Source: Gordionus sp. m RMFG-2023 (Eukaryota; Nematomorpha; Gordioida; Chordodea; Parachordodidae). Taken from it: DNA of 64,000 nt. Where the stretch lies: the NCBI RefSeq assembly GCF_954871325.1, contig NC_088775.1, positions 78,531,561 through 78,595,560 of the forward strand, given 5' to 3'. Made by a program: the position numbers and the translations under genes. The notes beneath the pieces were generated by a model. That model saw only the letters and a program-made list of their open reading frames with translations. It was not told where the DNA came from and ran no database searches. Below, one piece after another: positions 11,501 to 24,000 of this stretch; position 1 is the stretch's first letter, and every line of letters begins with the position of its first letter.

Positions 11501-13604
11501 TAATTTTTACTTTTATTTTGATCGGGCTTTTTGGGACAAATAAAAAAAAATTCGTTGCCCAATGGAGATCACTGCCTACTATTCCTGTGGATTACACATA
11601 GAATCTGACAATATTTATCATAGTGATAGCATTTTTATTCCTAAGAACATAATTTTTGTATTTAGACTCCCATAGATGCCATATGGAATCATTATTTTTT
11701 TATTAAATCTAGAAATAAGGATTTAAATGAAAAATTTATTTTAAAAAATTTTTTACTTAATAAAAAAGCTGGACTTTAAAGTTAAATATATTTAAATTAA
11801 CTATTTTTAAAAGTATTTACATCTTTTTGAATGCAAAGTTGATTAAGATATAAATATTTTTATCTTAGATGCAAATGTGATACTGTCCAACTTGTTTGAG
11901 ATTACAAACTTCACATGTAAAATTTAATATAATGCTAGCTACAAATATTTAAAAAATTTCTGGATATATTTAAATTATAAAAATTATATGAATATGCCTA
12001 GATATTTAAGGTTAATTAAAGGTATCAAATAATCATAATTTGTGTACATTATTTCAAATTTTCATACAAAATTATAATACGCATTTGTGCCTGTAATATA
12101 AAACCATTCATACTGGCAAAATTTGGGATTTTTTTTATTTAAACTAAAATTTCAATTGGAGAAGTCACAGATTTAGATTAAAAAATATCATACATCATAA
12201 TTTTTTTTCTCTTTAGTATAATATTACCTTGCAAGTAAAAAATTTATGCATTAGGAGATCCGGAAAAAAAATTATTAATATATACTGATAATAAATGAGT
12301 TAATTTGATATTTTATCATATGAAAAACCTACACGATCAAAAATTCGATGATAAATGCAAACTGTTTTAAGAAATTTAACTAGTCGATATAATGGTGGTT
12401 TTATTATTTATAATTTTATCTATTGTTATTTCCCAATTGGGTGCCTTAATGCATTCGTCAATCAAATTTAGTAAATAGAATTTTATTTTAAATTACTCAA
12501 TCACTGTATTTTTTTAAAAAAAATCGGGCTAACTTAAATCAAATTGATTTTTATTGAACCTTATTGTATATGATTTATTTGGATAATGTTAGATTTTAAT
12601 ATAATATTGGGTTGATTTTCAATTCCAATACCAACTAATTAAAAGTCAAAATCAATGCTAATAACTGAGAAATACCCAGGAATCTATAAGGGGGTGGGAT
12701 AATTTTTTATTGAAAGAATTTCTTGGAAAATTTAAAATTTATTATAACTAAACTAATTGTATGAAGGATGACAATTTCGAACACAAATAATAAAATATTT
12801 GAAGATACAAAATGTTTAAGAGTAAATATATTATTGTTAAAAAAAATATTATGGCTTAATTAACCAATATGTAAATAACAATAAAATATCAAATTAAACA
12901 TTGTGATTATTTGATAAGTAAATCACAAGTACTGTATTGACGATTAAATATATATATTAAGTGGAGCTAGTTTTCTAATGTTCTACTTCTCAGGTACTAA
13001 TTGGTACAAAATTACAATAAAAATATTTTTTAATGTTTGCAATCCAGGACGTTCTTGGTGGATTATTGACTAAAATTAATCTTTCATACCAAAATTTATA
13101 TTGTTAAATTAATTAGCATTCAGATGTATTTATATCTTATGAATATAATTGTGCTAATATTTTATTTTTTCAATATTTATTTGTAAATTGGAAAGAGCCA
13201 TTTGATGAATCACAAATCCTTCATTTATTTGAGTCAAAATATATCCAAAAATGAAATAAAAACGGTTATTTTATTGTAATCTTAATTAGTCCACTTTAAT
13301 ATTGGAACGATTTGTTTGTCTAATCAGTGTTTAGGATTTAAAAAGATGTAAGAAAATATACTTAAAATTTTCGTATGAATCTAGAATTGGATACATTTTG
13401 TTTTGCATACTTGTTAACTTAACTAAAAAGGAATTTTATAATAAATTTGATTTAATCGAAATATTTTGGATATCATAATATTTGTATCTTGAATCTTATT
13501 TTTTTATATTAGGAAAAATGAAAGGAATTGCATTTATAAAGGATCCAGATGGCTATTGGATAGAAATATTATCAGCTCAATCGATGATTCAGCTTGCCAA
13601 ATAG
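5546..13604 (+). CDS. GLO1: Glyoxalase I (lactoylglutathione lyase), six exons
   Basis: Converts the hemithioacetal of methylglyoxal and glutathione to S-lactoylglutathione in the cytosol, the first step of methylglyoxal detoxification. Exons that join in frame: 5546-5605, 5645-5727, 5772-5912, 5949-6016, 6057-6146, 13513-13604 (534 nt, 177 aa), close to the roughly 180 aa of the human enzyme. All introns are GT-AG; four are 36-44 bp and the last is 7366 bp. The protein starts [17 protein letters not shown], has the family block [10 protein letters not shown], ends exon 3 with TIELTH, and reads [10 protein letters not shown] and [10 protein letters not shown]. The four metal ligands are present at Q26, E92, H119 and E165. 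Only the C-terminal 29 residues, including E165, lie beyond the giant intron. The frame is unbroken. Whether the long intron is still spliced efficiently cannot be judged here. Confidence 0.95.
7038..9752 (-). mobile_element. Nearly complete hAT transposon with 8-bp TSD
   Basis: The element begins CAGGGTTGTATGGTC and ends GACATGCCAACCCTG, imperfect inverted repeats. A perfect 8-bp target duplication, atattaac, lies at 7030-7037 and 9753-9760. Length is 2715 bp, a normal size for an autonomous hAT. Near the right end (9681-9740), which is upstream of the transposase, the palindrome TTGACCGGTCAA is repeated, as expected for subterminal transposase-binding sites. The identical duplications and nearly open transposase argue for a fairly recent insertion into the glyoxalase intron. 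Confidence 0.95.
7157..9109 (-). pseudogene. hAT transposase, full length with two in-frame TAG codons
   Basis: One minus-strand frame of 651 codons covers the whole transposase, interrupted only by TAG at codon 156 (8642-8644) and codon 594 (7328-7330). The real start may be the second Met ([12 protein letters not shown], codon 10). A BED-type zinc finger has C34, C37, H51 and C56. A DUF659-like region begins near codon 165 and contains IVSDGW (D226) and [10 protein letters not shown] (D286), candidate members of the hAT catalytic triad. The C-terminal dimerisation region reads [19 protein letters not shown], then SSSERNWSV, and continues past the second TAG to an acidic tail ending at 7157. 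The second stop falls where a Trp would be natural (TGG to TAG). As it stands it cannot give a full protein unless the TAGs are read through or removed. Confidence 0.9.
9803..10605. repeat. 151-bp tandem satellite, about five units
   Basis: The word tacgcgtccccggtcaaga (with small changes) recurs near 9829, 9980, 10130, 10282, 10435 and 10586, spaced 150-154 bp. Each unit also holds 'gcagattcatatttagctca' and a poly-T stretch. Most units contain ACGCGT, and one has ACGCAT. The array directly follows the hAT right end and lies within the glyoxalase intron. Confidence 0.9.
10739..11076. repeat. Foldback repeat, ~150-bp arms
   Basis: The left arm starts taaatcgctaaaacaaaaa and includes 'attgggaacatggctta'; the right arm ends with the complement, 'aagccatgttcccaat' then ttttagcgattta. 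The arms meet around 10900-10920 at 'ccatttt' words, so the whole unit can form a long hairpin. It has no coding content. It is a MITE-like element inside the glyoxalase intron. Confidence 0.85.
11275..11590. repeat. GC-motif MITE-like repeat
   Basis: Repeated GC words (ggttcgggctcggtcagtcc, gggccaagtcgggct, gggccgggcg, cgggctttttggg) are spaced by AT runs, the same style as 1-240 and 33892-34142. The ends are too worn to fix exactly. Confidence 0.5.
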
Positions 13605-13969
13605 ATTTAGCGCGTTTATCTCATATATACAATAATTGTTTCAAATTTATGTCAAGCAATCAAAATGTCTATATTCTCAAATCAGTTATATAGCCATTTA
13701 TATATATATAATATTATTAGATTATGAATTTACTATATTATTTATAAATTATTGGTATATAACTAAAAATTATAGGCTTCAAATAAAAAATTTATATTTT
13801 ATTGATTGTAAAGCATGATTTCTTACCATAGATTTGTTTTTATCATATTCATGTTAACATTTATAAAAAATTTAGACAAGTCCCATTTACAAATCTGGGA
13901 TATCGCCTAGGGAATCATGAAACTATTTTGCACTATAGGTGTTAGTTGTTATCTTAAAGCTGACTAGAG

Positions 13970-14105
13970 ATCTGCAAAGCCTAAAATTTATTTTAATCTA
14001 ATTAAAACGGGTCGGGCAAGTCGTAGATAAAAAAAAAATTTCGGGCCGGGCAATTTAATACAAAAATTTGGTTTGGGCAATTATATTGGCCTGTCATGAC
14101 ATTTT
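13970..14105. repeat. GC-motif MITE-like repeat
   Basis: It begins TAGAGATCTGCAAAGCC, close to the TAGAGGTCTG end of the 33892-34142 member, and contains gggtcgggcaagtcg and cgggccgggcaat. The right end (ggcctgtcatgac) is degenerate. Confidence 0.55.
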
Positions 14106-14392
14106 TATACACATTGTTTATTTTTATTTTACTTTTTAATTATAAAGAAATCTTTTGCTAAATTTATTTCCGATTTTTTAGGCCATATCCTTAATTTAAA
14201 AAATATAAATAAATAAATTTATTAATTTGAAGAAAAAAAAATAACATAAGCTAAAATTTAAAAATAAAATTGTTTTACATTTTTCGTTATTTAAAATAAT
14301 AATAATAATAGAATTAATATATTTTTAAAAATTTATTTATTTTGGCAATTTGAAAAAACTACTAAGTAATATTAAAATATGTTTGTTATTTT

Positions 14393-15759
14393 CAGGGATG
14401 TGAACCCTTCGACAAAAAAAAGGGTCCGGGTTCGGGTCCGGTAATAAATTTAAAAAGGACCCGGGTTCAGAGGAAACATAAAAATAATGGCTCAAAATAA
14501 GACTTTTTTTCATTCATTTTTTATTATACTTCAATATATACACATTTATAATTCGAAATGAGATAATTTATATTTTAAATATTTTATTCAATCACACAAT
14601 CATGATACCTTCTAAAATATCATTCTTCAGATTTCCACGTAAATTAGTCAACGATGAAAATCCACCTACTACGCTTACCTAAAATAGATAGTCATTTTTA
14701 TAATACATAAATTATTGTACTTGTGTCGCCGGTACAGCCATGACGATTCTAGAAAAGGTATATAATTCTGGATATATTGAAGAATTTTCCTCCCAGAATT
14801 TTAAAATGTTTGCATCTCTATTTATTCTCATAACTTTCGAGAACTTTTCTATTAAAGATACAATAGATATTTTTTGCTCCTTTCTATCAGATGATAATTT
14901 AATTTTTTTTTCTCTATCTAATAGTAAAATTTCCAGATCATCAATATCATTATTGTTATCGCTACAACCAGTAGATATTGTTGTAACCACCAATGTATTG
15001 TAAATAATAGAGTTTTGGGTATGACATAAATCTTCAAGATGGTCTATAGCCATTTGTTTTTGCTCACTACTTAATAAAACCTGTTATCGCGGGTCTAAAT
15101 ATATCGAAGCATATACAACACTATTTTGTAAATATTGTTGCTCTCTTATTTTCGTATTTTTAATACTTCATTTGATAAAGAACTTGTTAAGCTCCCTAAC
15201 TCTAATCGACATCTTAACCATATGCCATAAAAATCCGATAAACATAATTGTTCAGCTTGCACTCTTAATGTTGTTATTTTTAAAGGAACCAGCACACTAG
15301 TAAGCTTTGATTCCAATCATCTTCTGACAAAATGATTTCTCATGCTCCTATGATAAAATCATTACAGAAATCTTTCAAACTTAATAATCGCTATAGCATC
15401 ATACACATAGAGGACCAACGTGTTGTGCAATCTAAAATTGCCATTTACCTTTTCATGGATTTTAATATTCTAACAATTGTGGGAGTTCTTAAATATTTTA
15501 CAACATCCCTTGCTTTATCATTATAGTTTTAAAGTGACTATTTTTTAGGAGATTCCACGAAAAAATTAATAAAATTATAAAAATTTTATATTATTTTTTA
15601 AAAATTATATTTTTACATTAATTTTTAAAAAAAAAAATTTAAGTTAAAAATTTTTAACACCCTGAACCCTTGGACCCTCCACTTTTTAAAAGGATCCGGG
15701 TCCGGGTTCAGCCAAAAACGAGGGTCCAGAAGGGTTCAGGGTCCGGGTTCACATCCCTA
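14393..15759 (-). mobile_element. hAT deletion derivative, copy 2, with 8-bp TSD
   Basis: The left end CAGGGATGTGAACCC and right end GGGTTCACATCCCTA are flanked by a perfect 8-bp duplication, gttatttt, at 14385-14392 and 15760-15767. Length is 1367 bp. It is clearly the same family as 2045-3455, with matching internal order. The minus strand keeps a 113-codon relic (14712-15053) that ends ILKFWEENSSIYPELY..., the start of a hAT dimerisation domain. It lacks the N-terminal two thirds of a transposase, so mobility would depend on an enzyme supplied elsewhere. Confidence 0.93.
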
Positions 15760-16374
15760 GTTATTTTTCGTATTTTATTTTCTTTTTTTTAGTTATGTTT
15801 TTTTTGTAAAATTATGGAGAATTTCGAATATGTTTCATAATTTTATTAATGCGAAAATTTATAAATTTTGAGGTTCTTTTCAATCCATTTAGGACACACT
15901 TAAAATAAATTAAAATGCTTAATAAAAACGATGGGGATGAATAGGCTATTATTATTACGATATGATGAAATGAAGGTTGGCAAGAAATGGCACACAACCT
16001 TTGGAATAAAATAATAAACACTATTTATTTTATTGTATGATATGATATTTTAAAAATCAAGATAAAAACATTATTAGTTTAAATTCTTTCTATATTTTGT
16101 CTAGATCTTTTAGTAGCTTAGTATATGGAAAATTAATTTTGATGCTTGGGTAATTTGATTTATAGATTTTTTTATTTGATATGTCATTAATTTAAAGTAG
16201 CATATCCTGTTAATTTTTTTAAACGAATTCTTGGGCAGCCACATTTTTGATTAGACCAATATTTTAATAATTCATGTCCATTCCAATTGTTCAAAAAATC
16301 GCTTTTAAAAATTCACACCGAAAACTTATAATTTTTTTTAAATATGATAGATAATGCTTAAAATTGTAAAGGCG

Positions 16375-16556
16375 TTAAGAAACTTATTCGCGGGCAAATT
16401 TTTTTAGAAAATTTCGAGCCGGGTTTTAGGCAATATTTTTTAGAATTTACCGAACTTCGGGCAAATTGTTAAATTCCGAGTCGTACAAATAATTTAGCGG
16501 CTTGGGCAACTTAGGCTAAAATTCTTAACGAGCCTTGCAGACCTATATAGAGGACT
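16375..16556. repeat. GC-motif MITE-like repeat
   Basis: Words cgcgggcaaat, cgagccgggttttaggc and cgaacttcgggc, ending gccttgcagacctatatag, the expected right end (TGCAGACCTCTA) of the family with changes. Confidence 0.5.
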
Positions 16557-16724
16557 ATAAAAAAGATTATTTTTCAAAGCATATTTTTGATTTCATTTAA
16601 CAGATGTATGATCCATGTTTTTCTTTATATTGCAGCTATCCAAATAGCTGAGATATGGTATGCATAATTATATTATTTTTTAAATCTCACAAATGAAAGA
16701 TTTAATTTGTTTTTGATGCAAATT

Positions 16725-16880
16725 AGATTTGCACAGCCTGCGTAGGATATTTTTTTAAAAAAAAAATTATACCTGGCCGCGCGAAAAATAATATGAACCG
16801 AATCATTTGTAAATAAATTTTTTGCAAAATTTTAATAGGTTACCCCGGGCATTAAAATTTTAATATATTTTTTTGATTTC
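16725..16880. repeat. GC-motif repeat fragment
   Basis: 'gcacagcctgcgtaggat' followed by cctggccgcgcg and ggttaccccgggc between AT runs. It belongs by style to the same dispersed set; the ends are unclear. Confidence 0.4.
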
Positions 16881-16893
16881 AAGCTACCTTGAT

Positions 16894-17070
16894 TAGTGAT
16901 GTTAAACGGCCCAATATGAGTCGATTTTTGAAAACGGTCCGATTAATATTTTGACCAACATAATATTATGTGAGCCTCAAGATTTGGTAAATTTAGATCT
17001 TAACCTTGCTGCTACCTATAAACGAAATCTCCAAGCTTCCATAATATTATATTGCCTAAAATCTTAATCA
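16894..17070. repeat. Palindromic MITE copy, right end worn
   Basis: It starts TAGTGATGTTAAACGGCCC and continues with gagtcgatttttgaaaacgg, then the internal 'ataatattatg' core. The right half, in inverted orientation, is recognisable to about 17070 (cctaaaatcttaat) but lacks the terminal GTTTAACAACACTA. Confidence 0.7.
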
Positions 17071-17714
17071 CATTATACTATTTGAAAATAATCGCATTGT
17101 TCTTATTTCTTCATCTTTAAAGAGTTGTCTAGAGATAATATAATAAATTCACAAAATTAAACACGTTGGATATAATCCAATTACAAATACACAACTGATT
17201 TATAAAATACTTATTGTAGGCCATTTATAGGCAGAACGTTTTTTCAAAACGATTTTCTAGGCATGTTTCTACCTCATTTTTTTTATTTATTTCCAAATAA
17301 AGGATAATAATTTACAAATAACACTATCCTTTATTCATATTTTATTATTTATTAATATCAAAACATTAAAAAATATATTTGCTTATAATAATAATAATTG
17401 AACGTATTAAGTTAATAAATATAGTTTAAAAGTAAAATAAGTTCAATATGTTGTATCCATCTTGGCTTTTGTATTCGAGATATATTTAGATCTAAAAAAA
17501 GAGAAGTAAATACTAGCGGTTTAAAAGGAAGAAAATATTTGTCCATTATAGTCAACTCAAAAAGTTTCAATTTAAAAAAAAACTTTTGATAGTTGCTCAA
17601 TTAAAAGCCGATTTTAAGGTATAAGTATGAGGAAAAAAATAATGAAAGCTAAGGCTAGACTAGAGTAGAGGAATTGTAAAAAAATATTTAGTCTGAGTAT
17701 AAATTTAAGAATAT

Positions 17715-17935
17715 ATACCAGAGACGCAGAGATACCATTTGCATGGCCCGACTTGGATTTTATTACATTTATTTTTAAAATTTATAGTTTATAGTAGCGA
17801 TTTAAAATATTCGGTTTATATCTGACCCGGGTTTTTTGTTTAAAAAAATTTTTAGACCTGGGTACGGGTATATTTAAAAAAAAATTAAATACGGCCCGTA
17901 TCCCCAGATATAGAGCCTGACCGGCCCTGCATATC
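17715..17935. repeat. GC-motif MITE-like repeat
   Basis: It begins ccagagacgcagagatacc and ends gaccggccctgcatatct, with ggcccgacttgg, tgacccgggtttt, acctgggtacgggta and cggcccgtatcccc between. The left end resembles 22700 (cagaggcctgcagaggtacc). Confidence 0.55.
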
Positions 17936-18035
17936 TTTGATATATTAAACCAAACTCTTTTAAATATAACCTTATTAAACTATATTATGTGGGAAATTAC
18001 TATTATTTTTTATGGAGATAAAGTAAACTCCGATC

Positions 18036-21000
18036 CTATATAAAAGAAACAGACCTGAAATAATAACTTTAGGGGTATGGATTATTATACAGTATGAAGT
18101 TAAAATATTACCACCTCTCATGTCGCAAATCATACAAATTAAAAAGATGGAAATAAAAAGGTTGTGCATATATTTTTTTAAAAAGCTAATATTTTATCTT
18201 ACCCGCTAGAATTATCTTTAAAAGGAAATCCAGGATACCCGACATTTAAATAACCTCCAGGCATGGTGGGTCTGTAATTAAAGGGAGTATTAAAAGAATT
18301 GAAATTATAAGGAAATCGCGTATTTGCATAAGGAATTCTATTATTGTCGTTATTTAAAACGTTGGTTGACATATAATTAATTGGCATATTTGGATTTTGA
18401 GGCTAAAGTATAAAATATTTTTAAAAATATATAATATGTTAATATATTTTCTTTTCATTCTTATTCTTTTTTTTTGTAATTCTAGTAAAGATTTGTTGTA
18501 AATTATTTATTCATCTGTGCCGGACTATATAATGTAATTTTAAGACATACTTTTGTTTTAAATTCTTTTTGCTTTATTGGTTTTTCTTTAGACATTTTGT
18601 GAATGATATCTTGTGCCGCTATTAAAATTTCCAAATTTTTAGTGCAAACATATAATTCAGTTGTGAAAAATTCTACGATTACTTCCTGTTTAGTAAAATG
18701 GATAAAAGAAAGTTGCATAGTGTTAAATTTATATGCATATATTGATTAATTTCAATTTTTTTAAGATGTATAAATATTAATTTGATTAGCAAGGGAGACT
18801 GGGGTTGGTGAGCTACAGCACTTTTTGAACACCCTTAACTTCTAAAATAAGTATTTATTTTGCATAAATATATTACAAATTATACTTCTTACTTATAGCA
18901 ATTGTTGGTTTAAATTTTAAAGAAAAATATTTTGTACCTTTCATGAAAATTAAATATTTATAGAGAAGGTTTCATTGGCAATTTTAGCTATACCCTTGCT
19001 AAGCTAAATTGAGCACTTTTTCTTAATTACATAATTTTTTAAGTAAAAATTGTTAATATATAATTTTTAGATAATTATTACATTTTTTTAGGAAAAAGAA
19101 GGGGGGGGGGGTTAAAATTACAAATCCATGTGTTTAAAAGCTATATAGATTAGACACTGGAACTAATCCTCATTACGAAATATAATAATTCTTCAAATTT
19201 AATTATTTCTGATCTGAAAATAATCAATCACAGAAACTTCAATTAAATACTTGCATAATTTATCTCCTGAGGTAGAGTAAAACAAATTCTTGATTTATAC
19301 TTCTATGGAGTTTGACCAAATTTGAGTTTTCTAAATATAACCTTTAATTGTTTGATAAGTTTCATTTCTTGATTAAAACTTTTAAACGTTAATTTGTTTA
19401 AATTATTTTGTTATCTTCCATATGAAGTTCTTTTTCGAATATAATTTCTGATCATAATTTTTTGGTAAAAATATCAAAAAATGCGCGAAGATTTAAAAAA
19501 AAGTCTAATTCAGAATACAAACTAATCTTAAACAACATGCCCCATTCATTTTAACCCAATTGTATCGTACTTAAAAGAGCTATTTTGATCTGAAAAATTG
19601 ATAGATAATTTAAAAAATATATTTCTAAATTATGAGACCATTTCTTAAAACCATATATTTTATTTTTTTAAAGAAAATATAAAATTTTTTAAGTAATTTT
19701 TTTGCCCTTTAAAAATTTTATATGAATTCTAAAGTTAAATATTCTTATAACCAGCCTCATATACCTGTTTCTAAAATAGCCAAACAGAATATAACATTAA
19801 ATTAGCTGTTAGCGAATAAACGAATAAAGATAACTAATTACTATTGTAAAAATGGATCCCCTAGAGGAATGCGGGTCGAGAACGGCCCGATTAAGATTTT
19901 AGCCAAAATAATATTATGTAAGAACCTGGATATTTTTCTCATAGATAGGACGAATGTATGGAACAGTATTTTTCAAAATCTCAAGGCTTACATGATATTC
20001 TTTTGGCTATATTCCTAATCGAGTCGATAGGCTTCTCAATAACACTAAGCATCATTTTCAGTGAAGGTTTGATGATTCCAAAAATTGTATTTCTTAATAT
20101 ACCTGATTTACAATTTATTTTTTGTTAATATTACGAAAGTTTCTGTGATGAATAATGGTCATTATATTTTAACTCAAGAGTATCATCATACCGATACGCA
20201 GTTATATTCCTTAATTGTTTTCAATAAAAATTAACAAAATAATATAAAATAAACTGAAATTACAATTAATTCAAATGATTTACTTGAATTTTTTTCATTT
20301 TTAATGACTCGATTTCATGAACCATTCTTTCGTCATAAAGTGAGTTAATGCTTTTCAATGAAAAAATATTATCCTGTGATCTGAATATGCGATTCTCCGA
20401 AGTTTTGGTGATTTGCTAAAAATGAATAAAATATATAATTAAATATAATCATTTATTTATAAAACCCTAAATTTCTGAATTTCTTTAAAATACGATTCCA
20501 AAATTTTGGTAATAAAAATTTGCAATCTTTGAATCTATTATAAAAATATAAAGGATTTTACCAAAAAAATACATTCTTAAAATATCTACCAAATATTTAA
20601 GTCCAGTACACATATTTATAAAAGTATTCCTAAGTGGTGGTATATTTTTGAATTTTTTTTGGATCGTGATCATGGGTTGGGTAACGTATTTTAAATAAAA
20701 GTGATGACCAAATCCTATTAGTCAAAGAAAATCGTTATACGGGAACGACAGCAAAATTTTTATACAATTTTGAAAGAATATTCCAATTCTTGAAATTACT
20801 TACTACTCCTCGTAATAGCATCGATATTGCTTATTCTCTTATGAAACTATGAATATTCGGTTTACTAAATACTATTACTACTTTTAAAGGATAATGCATT
20901 TTGATGTGAACGCTTCTACATAAGGAGTTTCATAAAAAACAAAGTGTTCTTGATCCTGGTTCTCTCTTTAATTCGAATCATATTGACAATTTGAGGATGA

Positions 21001-24000
21001 TCAGAACCAGGGTTAGGCAAAAGTTTATATTATTGTTACTTTGCAAGTAGTGTTCATTTTAAAAATGTCACGAAGAGCTGTAACAGTTATAATTTTTACG
21101 AGTAACTTAACGTAGTTTTTTTCGTTATTTTATAATTACAAAATATAATTAAAAAATCTTCTAATAAATATTATTTAAATTATTATATTATCATTTGATA
21201 ATAAAAATAAACTTCTGCTTTAGTAGAGAGGTCGTCCTATCCCACTTTTTTAATTTCATTTTTTTCCAGCGTATTAATGTAAATTACTGAAATTTTTAAA
21301 GCCGTGTATATTATAAAATTGATAAATATAGTTAGAGCAATAATTTCAATTTTATTATACAGCTTAATAACAGTCTTTGACATAATAAATGTGATAGAAA
21401 CCCTAATATCAACAACCGGAAATGACCATAGATAAAAAAGCATTTTTTTCTAATTTATTTTTATGTAGATTTATACCAAACTGCTTTATATTTGTACAAA
21501 ATCCTAGAATGGGCTGAATGTGGGTCTAGGAACCCTTTATATCACTAAAATTGATTAGAATTTAACATAAATATCATCATATCTAAATTTAAATGATATA
21601 CTTAGGTAATAATTTTTATTTAAAAATTATGTTTAAGTGAAAGGCCCTTACTTTATTATTTAAATAAATTATTTGAGATGTGGGGTGGGAGAGGGGTGTT
21701 AATGTGGTTTATTTAACACTTTGGTTAAATTTTCTCTTGAAATTATTTGGGGAAATAATTTTAAATCTTTTATTTTAGCATCACTATTTATTATTTGGCG
21801 CGAATTCAATGATTATATAACAATTCTTGAAATTCTGACATAATCCGACAGCTAATTTGTAGATTATTTAATCGAAAAATTAAATAATTTGATTATAACT
21901 TCACAACAATCAATATTTCAAAACTTATTAAAGTCCAATCAATATGTTGGCGAATTCTTTGTTATTACTGACCATTCAGAAAATTATGCATTTGTAGTTC
22001 AGGACCATGCACAAGGATTCCATTGGAACAATAATCAGGATACTATTAAACAAGCAAATTTCGAGATTGTTTAAAGCACAAAGCATGTGTATTTTATTTA
22101 TTTCAAATAATTGATCTTTTTCTTTAAAGAAATGAAAAATTAGTTAAAGTTCATTATTTTTCTGAGAACTTTATCAACCTCTACATTCATGAAAATGATT
22201 TTGTGAAAAAGGAAGAGTGGCACACACCTGGTAAAAGTTCCTGTGACAGTTTCGGGAACGTTATTAAAAGGTTAGCAGCACGACCTAGATATTCATATGA
22301 ATATCTAATATGAAAAATCATCTTAAAAACAGGTTTTTGAAAGCAAAACAAATTTTTATAACCCAAAATTTTATTTCTTTATTCCCCTGGAAGAAAATAA
22401 GATAAAAATGGAAATTTATTCAAATTTTTCGAGTGAATTAATATGATATAATTAAAAAATTTTATATATTATTATAAATTTTTGATTTTATTGTGTGTAA
22501 TTATAGAAATTATTTGGCCAAATTAAGTTATAAATATTTTTAGAATTATTCACGAATTTCAAGAGAAAATTTAACCAAAGTATTAAATAAACCACATTAT
22601 CACCGCGCCTCACCCCCCCCCCCGCCCTACCGCTTAAATAATTTTTTTAAATAATCAAATAAAGGTCTTTCATTTAGACATAATTTTAAATAAAAATTCA
22701 GAGGCCTGCAGAGGTACCATTTTTAATTTTTGGGCCCGGTCCGGATATATTTTAAAAAATTAAAATACGGCCCGGCCCGGTGCAGGTTTCTGTAAAAAAT
22801 TATTACGTATATCTTCACTAAATTTAAATATAATGATATTTATGTTAAATTTATGATCAATTTTAGCCATATAAAGGGTCAAAACTCCTAGACCCGCATT
22901 CAACCCTGTCTAGGATTTTGCATAAATATAAAGCAGTCTGGTATACATCTACAGAAAATAGATTTTGAAATAGTAAATACCTATTTTCTAAGGCTATTTC
23001 CGGTTACGTATTTCTGGTTTTTGGTATATTGGGTTTGCATATTTATTTATATATCATATTCCAGATATATTATTAAGCTATATAATAAAATTTTAATTAT
23101 TGCTCTAAATTATTTATTTTTGAGATATTTGAAAATTAATGAAGTGCATTTTGTCAAAAATGTACCAATTTTCTGCTTTTTGAACACCCATATCTTAGCG
23201 AATGAAGTAAAATTTCATTTTTTTTCATAGTATATCAATATAAAAAAAATTAAAAAATTCTGGGGGTCGGGTTGAAACCTTGATTGATTTGATATGGAAT
23301 TCACCATATACAAGGCTAATATGTAAAATATAAAAAAAAATTGAGATATCAGTGATATAAATTTTGAAACATACAAAAGCCTATTAAAATTGGACCTGCT
23401 TATGGGATATTTTTCCCAAAATGTGAAAATATCATTTTTCTCTTTACCAATTTTTCAAAAATATAAAATAAAAAGAATGCCATTATTAATCACTCGAATC
23501 AATATCATTTTTTATTCAGTAGGCTTTTTCATCTTTATTGCAATTTTTTACACTTTTCGCTTATTATTTTATTACAATTAATTATGCAAAGGAGTGTTCT
23601 TAACCGTTATATTTTTTAAGTAACTTGTATCCATAACTTTATGAAGTAATGCCCAACCCTGGATCCTGAACCTACTCTTGATTTAAAGGCTGAACAGTAA
23701 ATATTGAAACAAAAAGAAATGGCGTTAAAATTATTTTTTAACATTTTGTTATATCTAATTTCGGATTGAATGACCATAAGGAAAGAACCTATTAGGTGAG
23801 TCAAATCAAAATTTTAATATTGGATTCTATATATATATTTGCGCAGTGCAATTAATTTCATTACATTTAATTTAATAATTACTTTAAAATCTTTCAAATC
23901 AGCCAGATTAACCAAATTATGGCATATTAGATTAAGATGATTCTTGAAGGATGCATCAATTTTATTATGATCTTGATATTTTTCGCTACTATATGAATTA

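Larger units (their letters stand above)
6147..13512 (+). other. Giant last intron of glyoxalase I, packed with repeats
   Basis: The donor is GTAATA after 6146 and the acceptor is TTATATTAG before 13513. At 7.37 kb it is about 180 times the length of the other introns of this gene. It holds a 2.7-kb hAT element (7038-9752), a 151-bp satellite (9803-10605), a foldback repeat (10739-11076) and a GC-motif repeat (11275-11590). The rest (6150-7030, 11600-13500) is AT-rich with no recognised gene; around 6525-6660 there is a relic resembling a hAT end (gggttgggcaaat followed by gatac words). Confidence 0.9.
21008..23661. mobile_element. Decayed hAT-like element with long inverted arms
   Basis: The left end CAGGGTTAGGCAAAAG and right end TGCCCAACCCTG are hAT-like inverted repeats. 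The flanks, gatcagaac and gatcctgaac, look like a worn target duplication. Inside, 21290-21740 and 22560-23110 are inverted arms (for example tttataccaaactgctttat against ataaagcagtctggtataca). The right arm has been lengthened by a GC-motif repeat at about 22700-22800. The centre holds a protein-coding relic at 21889-22310. It occupies most of an intron of the BAR-domain gene. Confidence 0.65.

Noticed and set aside
14740-15003. 87-codon plus-strand ORF
   Set aside because: It is antisense to the hAT dimerisation relic of the 14393-15759 element, whose minus-strand motifs are recognisable.
17412-18169. Minus-strand ORFs at 17412-17600 and 17975-18169 as independent genes
   Set aside because: The second overlaps the intron and last exon of the BAR-domain gene; the first has AT-driven composition and no start context or motif.
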